Source of the DNA: Streptomycetaceae bacterium
Lineage (GTDB): Bacteria > Actinomycetota > Actinomycetes > Nanopelagicales > Nanopelagicaceae
Reading direction: 5' to 3'
Length of the DNA: 9,393 nucleotides
Assembly (NCBI GenBank): GCA_027486075.1
Contig: JAIXPU010000085.1
Location: 1 to 9,393 of the forward strand
Below, in pieces: positions 6,672 through 9,393 of this stretch. The notes under the pieces were generated by a model. The model saw nothing but the letters and a program-made list of their open reading frames with translations. It made no database searches and was not told where the DNA came from. A program made the translations under genes and the position numbers. Numbering within the stretch: position 1 is the stretch's first letter; each line of letters opens with the position of its first letter.

Positions 6672-7114
6672 TGCAGCTCGATAACCTATATCAAGAAGTG
6701 ATTCTCGATCACTATAAGAATCCGCAACATAAAAAGTTGAGCCCTACCTACGACGCACAGGTACATCACATCAACCCAAGCTGCGGTGATGAGATAACCC
6801 TTAATGTCACGCTTTCTGGCCAAACCGTTGCGGATGTTTCCTGGGATGGAGTCGGATGTTCCATTTCTCAGGCAAGCGTCTCAATTCTCTCGGATCTAGT
6901 CTTAGGTAAGACTTTGGCGCAGGCGCAAGAAATCTCAGATTCATTTATGGGGCTGATGCAGAGCAAAGGAACGCAGACAGGAGATGAGAACCTTCTCGAA
7001 GATGCTGTTGCCCTTGCCGGGGTCTCTCAGTACCCAGCTCGCATTAAATGCGCTCTTCTTGGGTGGATGGCTTTCAAGGATGCCAGCGTGCAAGCGTTGG
7101 CGAAGAATATGTAG
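6671..7114 (+). CDS. sufU: SufU, zinc-dependent sulfur acceptor for SufS
   Basis: This 147-residue protein belongs to the SufU/IscU-like family. The predicted zinc ligands are all present: Cys38 and Asp40 in INPSCGDEI, Cys63 in GVGCSISQAS, and Cys127 in YPARIKCALLGW. They match the Cys41, Asp43, Cys66 and Cys128 ligands described for Bacillus subtilis SufU. An insertion of roughly 18 residues (about 90-110) before the last Cys separates SufU from true IscU scaffolds. SufU takes the persulfide sulfur from SufS and delivers it to SufBCD. It starts N-terminally with the conserved LDNLYQEVILDHYKNP. No strong ribosome binding site precedes the ATG, and the start overlaps the sufS stop (TAATG), so expression probably depends on translation of sufS. 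A gap of 21 bases leads to sufT. Confidence 0.96.
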   Translation: MQLDNLYQEVILDHYKNPQHKKLSPTYDAQVHHINPSCGDEITLNVTLSGQTVADVSWDGVGCSISQASVSILSDLVLGKTLAQAQEISDSFMGLMQSKGTQTGDENLLEDAVALAGVSQYPARIKCALLGWMAFKDASVQALAKNM

Positions 7115-7135
7115 ATAAGAAAGTAGGATAAGCAG

Positions 7136-7447
7136 ATGGTCGCAAAAATCGAAGATATCAATGAAGCAATGAAGGATGTTGTTGATCCTGAACTCGGTAT
7201 CAACGTTGTTGATCTGGGCTTGATTTACGACATGATGGTCGATGACAACAACATCGCCGTGCTCAATATGACTCTGACTTCTGCTGCCTGCCCGTTGCAA
7301 GATGTTATTGAAGACCAAACTCGACAGGCGCTTGCTCCATTTACCGATGATGTGAAGATTAATTGGGTCTGGATGCCACCCTGGGGGCCGGATAAGATCT
7401 CTGACGATGGACGCGAACAATTACGCGCTCTCGGCTTCACTGTCTAA
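7136..7447 (+). CDS. sufT: SufT, MIP18/DUF59-family Fe-S maturation factor
   Basis: This 103-residue protein is a stand-alone DUF59 (MIP18) domain. It carries the conserved VVDPELGINVVDLGLIYD (residues 15-32) and MTLTSAACPL, in which Cys52 is the invariant family cysteine. The C-terminal half has the usual VWMPPWGPDKIS segment. Proteins of this type at the end of suf operons are called SufT and help mature Fe-S proteins; in Staphylococcus and mycobacteria, loss of SufT impairs Fe-S enzymes. The exact step is not settled. The start is supported by AGGA seven bases upstream. It is the last gene of the suf run, and no hairpin terminator is visible in the 29 bases before the next gene. PaaD-like phenylacetate proteins share the domain, but the context makes that reading unlikely. 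Confidence 0.94.
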   Translation: MVAKIEDINEAMKDVVDPELGINVVDLGLIYDMMVDDNNIAVLNMTLTSAACPLQDVIEDQTRQALAPFTDDVKINWVWMPPWGPDKISDDGREQLRALGFTV

Positions 7448-7464
7448 TTAACTTGATTCACCCT

Positions 7465-7470
7465 TAGACT
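7465..7470 (+). promoter_or_regulatory. Possible -10 element of a leaderless promoter for the ABC exporter
   Basis: TAGACT fits TANNNT and matches four of six consensus bases. It is followed by six bases (CTTTCT) and the ATG at 7477, so transcription would begin at the start codon. The pyrimidine-rich spacer offers no ribosome binding site. No clear -35 box is present at the normal distance; a TTGATT at 7453-7458 is too close. The site suggests the exporter can be expressed separately from suf. Confidence 0.4.
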
Positions 7471-7476
7471 CTTTCT

Positions 7477-9342
7477 ATGTCGCAACATGCAGTGTGGATG
7501 ACCTTTCGGTCGATGACTGCAGATCCATCGGTAAAGTCTCAGAAGCTAAAGCCGGGTACCGTCAAGCGAATCTTCTCGTACGGCAAGCCGTATCAGAGAC
7601 AGATTTCCATCTTCCTTGTGACCGTAGTTATTGAAGCGCTCCTTATTATCTCCACACCGCTCTTGTTACGTGAGCTAATCGATAAGGGTGTTATTCCGCA
7701 GAACGGCAAACTCGTCACACAGCTAGCGCTACTTGTAGGTTTTCTAGCAATCGTTGATGCAGGGTTTAACATCTTTGGTCGCTGGTATTCAGCGCGCATC
7801 GGTGAAGGTTTAATTTATGATCTTCGTTCTCAAGTCTTTGCCCACATTCAGCGCCAATCGATCGCCTTCTTTACCCGCACCCAAACAGGCGCCTTGATCT
7901 CGCGTATTAACTCAGATGTGATGGGCGCTCAACAGGCGTTTACCGGAACGCTTTCAGGCGTTGTCAGCAATGTCGTGTCTCTGGTTTTAGTAGTGACGAC
8001 GATGCTCATTCTCTCGTGGCAGATTACGCTCGTCTCGCTCCTTCTCCTGCCGATGTTTCTCCTACCTACTAAGTGGGTAGGTAAACGAATCCAGTCGCTG
8101 ACGCGAGAATCCTTCAATCTCAACGCCACAATGTCGAGCACAATGACTGAGCGATTCAATGTCTCCGGCGCACTCTTGGTGGCTCTTTATGGAAAACCTA
8201 AGAAGGAAGAGAGCTTCTTTAGAACTCGCGCCCGCAAAGTCGCAGATATTGGCATCCACACAGCGATGCTCAATCGCGTCTTCTTTGTGGGTATCACCAG
8301 CGTCGCAGCAATTGCGACCGCCTTCGCCTATGGAATTGGTGGCCATTTAGCTATCTCCGGATCACTCACAGTGGGAACTCTCTTAGCAATCACAGCCCTA
8401 TTGGCACGCCTTTATGGTCCACTAACAGCGCTGTCCAATGTGCGCATCGATGTGATGACTGCGCTCGTATCTTTTGAGCGAGTCTTTGAAGTTCTGGATC
8501 TGCAACCGATGATTGCAGATAAGCCGGGTGCGGTTGCGCTTACAGATAAGCAAGCAAGAGTTGAGTTTAAGAACGTTAAGTTTGCCTACCCAAAGGCTGA
8601 AGAAATCTCATTGGCTTCACTTGAATCTGCGGCTAAGCCTGAGACTGTTGATAGTGGGGAAGTACTTAAAGGAATCTCATTTGTCGCAGAGACCGGAACC
8701 ATGACGGCGATCGTAGGTCCTTCAGGTGCGGGCAAGACCACAATGAGCGCTCTTCTGCCACGACTTTATGACGTCACCCAGGGCGCTATTGAGATTAACG
8801 GAACTGACATTCGCGATTTCACTGCACAATCTTTGCGCGATTCAATCGGTGTCGTAATGCAAGATGCCCATCTTTTTCACGAGACTATTGCCGAAAATCT
8901 CCGGTATGCAAAGGAAGATGCAACGGAAGAAGAGATGATTGAGGCGTGTAAAGCAGCTCAGATTTGGAACCTCGTAAGTTCACTTCCAAATGGTTTTGAC
9001 ACGATGGTGGGCGAACGTGGGCATCGACTATCTGGCGGCGAAAAACAACGATTAGCAATTGCTCGACTTCTACTTAAAGCCCCTGCGATTGTAATTCTCG
9101 ATGAAGCAACGGCTCATTTAGATTCAGAGAATGAGTCCCTCGTTCACGAAGCGCTCAAAGTCGCTCTCCGCGGGCGCACATCCATTGTGATTGCCCACCG
9201 CTTAAGCACAGTGATGGAGGCAGACCAAATACTTGTCTTAGAAAAGGGCGAGATTAAAGAGCGAGGAAGACATGAAGAGCTGATTGCTCGTGGTGGACTT
9301 TACTCAGAGCTCTTTATCCGACAAGATATCACGACGAATTAA
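7477..9342 (+). CDS. ABC exporter, fused membrane and ATPase domains (MsbA/MDR-like half-transporter)
   Basis: This 621-residue protein has an N-terminal type IV exporter membrane domain (about residues 42-330, six predicted helices near 42-65, 80-102, 157-180, 182-200, 265-288 and 290-312) and a C-terminal ATPase. ATPase motifs: Walker A GPSGAGKTT (414-422), Q-loop Gln462 in VMQDAHLFHETI, signature LSGGEKQR (518-525), Walker B IVILDEATAHLD (538-549) and His574 in IAHRLS. It would act as a dimer in the plasma membrane. The substrate cannot be told from sequence. An extra stretch of about 25 residues, YPKAEEISLASLES onward to SGEVLKG, separates the first ATPase strand from the core. ATG codons at 7477, 7498 and 7513 are all in frame; I take the first because a -10 box is correctly spaced for a leaderless start. 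It follows sufT by 29 bases, and no functional link to SUF is evident. Confidence 0.9.
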   Translation: MSQHAVWMTFRSMTADPSVKSQKLKPGTVKRIFSYGKPYQRQISIFLVTVVIEALLIISTPLLLRELIDKGVIPQNGKLVTQLALLVGFLAIVDAGFNIFGRWYSARIGEGLIYDLRSQVFAHIQRQSIAFFTRTQTGALISRINSDVMGAQQAFTGTLSGVVSNVVSLVLVVTTMLILSWQITLVSLLLLPMFLLPTKWVGKRIQSLTRESFNLNATMSSTMTERFNVSGALLVALYGKPKKEESFFRTRARKVADIGIHTAMLNRVFFVGITSVAAIATAFAYGIGGHLAISGSLTVGTLLAITALLARLYGPLTALSNVRIDVMTALVSFERVFEVLDLQPMIADKPGAVALTDKQARVEFKNVKFAYPKAEEISLASLESAAKPETVDSGEVLKGISFVAETGTMTAIVGPSGAGKTTMSALLPRLYDVTQGAIEINGTDIRDFTAQSLRDSIGVVMQDAHLFHETIAENLRYAKEDATEEEMIEACKAAQIWNLVSSLPNGFDTMVGERGHRLSGGEKQRLAIARLLLKAPAIVILDEATAHLDSENESLVHEALKVALRGRTSIVIAHRLSTVMEADQILVLEKGEIKERGRHEELIARGGLYSELFIRQDITTN

Positions 9343-9393
9343 AATTCTTCCGTAGGCGACCAAACCGCCAAAGAAGACCCACTGCAGCGCATA
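9304..9393 (-). CDS. C-terminal end of a leftward membrane protein, possibly SURF1-like
   Basis: The minus strand is open from the window edge to TGA at 9304-9306, giving 29 residues that begin YALQWVFFGGLVAYGRI and end RRDILSDKEL. This is one hydrophobic helix followed by a basic, then polar tail. The YALQW start of the helix resembles the last transmembrane segment of SURF1-family proteins, which help assemble cytochrome c oxidase; ctaA elsewhere in this window serves the same enzyme. The fragment is too short for a firm assignment, and any membrane protein with an inward basic tail could look alike. Its 3' end overlaps the last 39 bases of the exporter gene in convergent orientation, leaving no room for a conventional intergenic terminator. 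Confidence 0.45.
   Translation of the reverse strand, partial: YALQWVFFGGLVAYGRILIRRDILSDKEL

Noticed and set aside
6941..7420. A 159-codon minus-strand open frame across sufU and sufT
   Set aside because: It lies antisense to two well-recognised genes, its product resembles no family I know, and it lacks a ribosome binding site. It is a shadow frame.
7453..7458. TTGATT as the -35 box of the exporter promoter
   Set aside because: It is only six bases from the candidate -10 TAGACT, too close for a sigma-70-type promoter.
7448..7476. Transcription terminator after sufT
   Set aside because: The 29-base gap has no inverted repeat with a T-run. Either read-through occurs or termination is of another kind; I cannot support a feature.
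1..9393. Defence system, CRISPR, prophage or mobile element
   Set aside because: All open frames of reasonable quality are assigned to housekeeping families. No short spaced repeats, transposase motifs or terminal inverted repeats were seen.

Overview
The window carries a complete SUF iron-sulfur cluster assembly operon, sufR-sufB-sufD-Rieske ferredoxin-sufC-sufS-sufU-sufT, reading rightward. On its left are two leftward genes, ctaA (heme A synthase) and the 5' end of a transketolase gene. On its right are a rightward ABC exporter and the 3' end of a leftward membrane protein that resembles the SURF1 C-terminus. Coding density is very high. The largest gap is about 80 bases, between ctaA and sufR. 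I see no tRNA, rRNA, mobile element, CRISPR array or clear hairpin terminator.

The organism is most likely an actinobacterium. The sufR-B-D-Rieske-C-S-U-T order, the SufU-type (not SufE or IscU) sulfur acceptor, the DtxR-independent SufR repressor and the GTG starts fit that phylum. GC content looks near 50% by eye and genes overlap by one base, which suggests a compact, lower-GC lineage such as the freshwater acI group (Nanopelagicales, Planktophila-like). This lineage is an inference and not a proven identification.

Region by region: bases 1-1088 hold tkt and ctaA on the minus strand. Bases 1089-1168 form a divergent control region with an 18-base imperfect palindrome at the sufR start, probably the SufR operator. 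Bases 1169-7447 are the SUF operon, with junctions of -1, -1, 0, 11, 1, -1 and 21 bases, consistent with a single transcript. Bases 7477-9342 encode an exporter that seems to have its own leaderless promoter. Bases 9304-9393 are the tail of a convergent gene.

The pathway is: SufS takes sulfur from cysteine and passes it to SufU, and the SufB-SufC-SufD scaffold builds the cluster. SufT probably helps maturation, the Rieske ferredoxin may supply electrons, and SufR senses clusters and represses the operon. The flanking ctaA and possible SURF1 genes both serve cytochrome oxidase biogenesis. Most of the window is well-known biology. The points worth checking are the operator placed over the start codon, a repeated -10/6-base/start codon pattern that implies leaderless mRNAs, the embedded Rieske protein, and an Asn at a usual heme-ligand position in CtaA.
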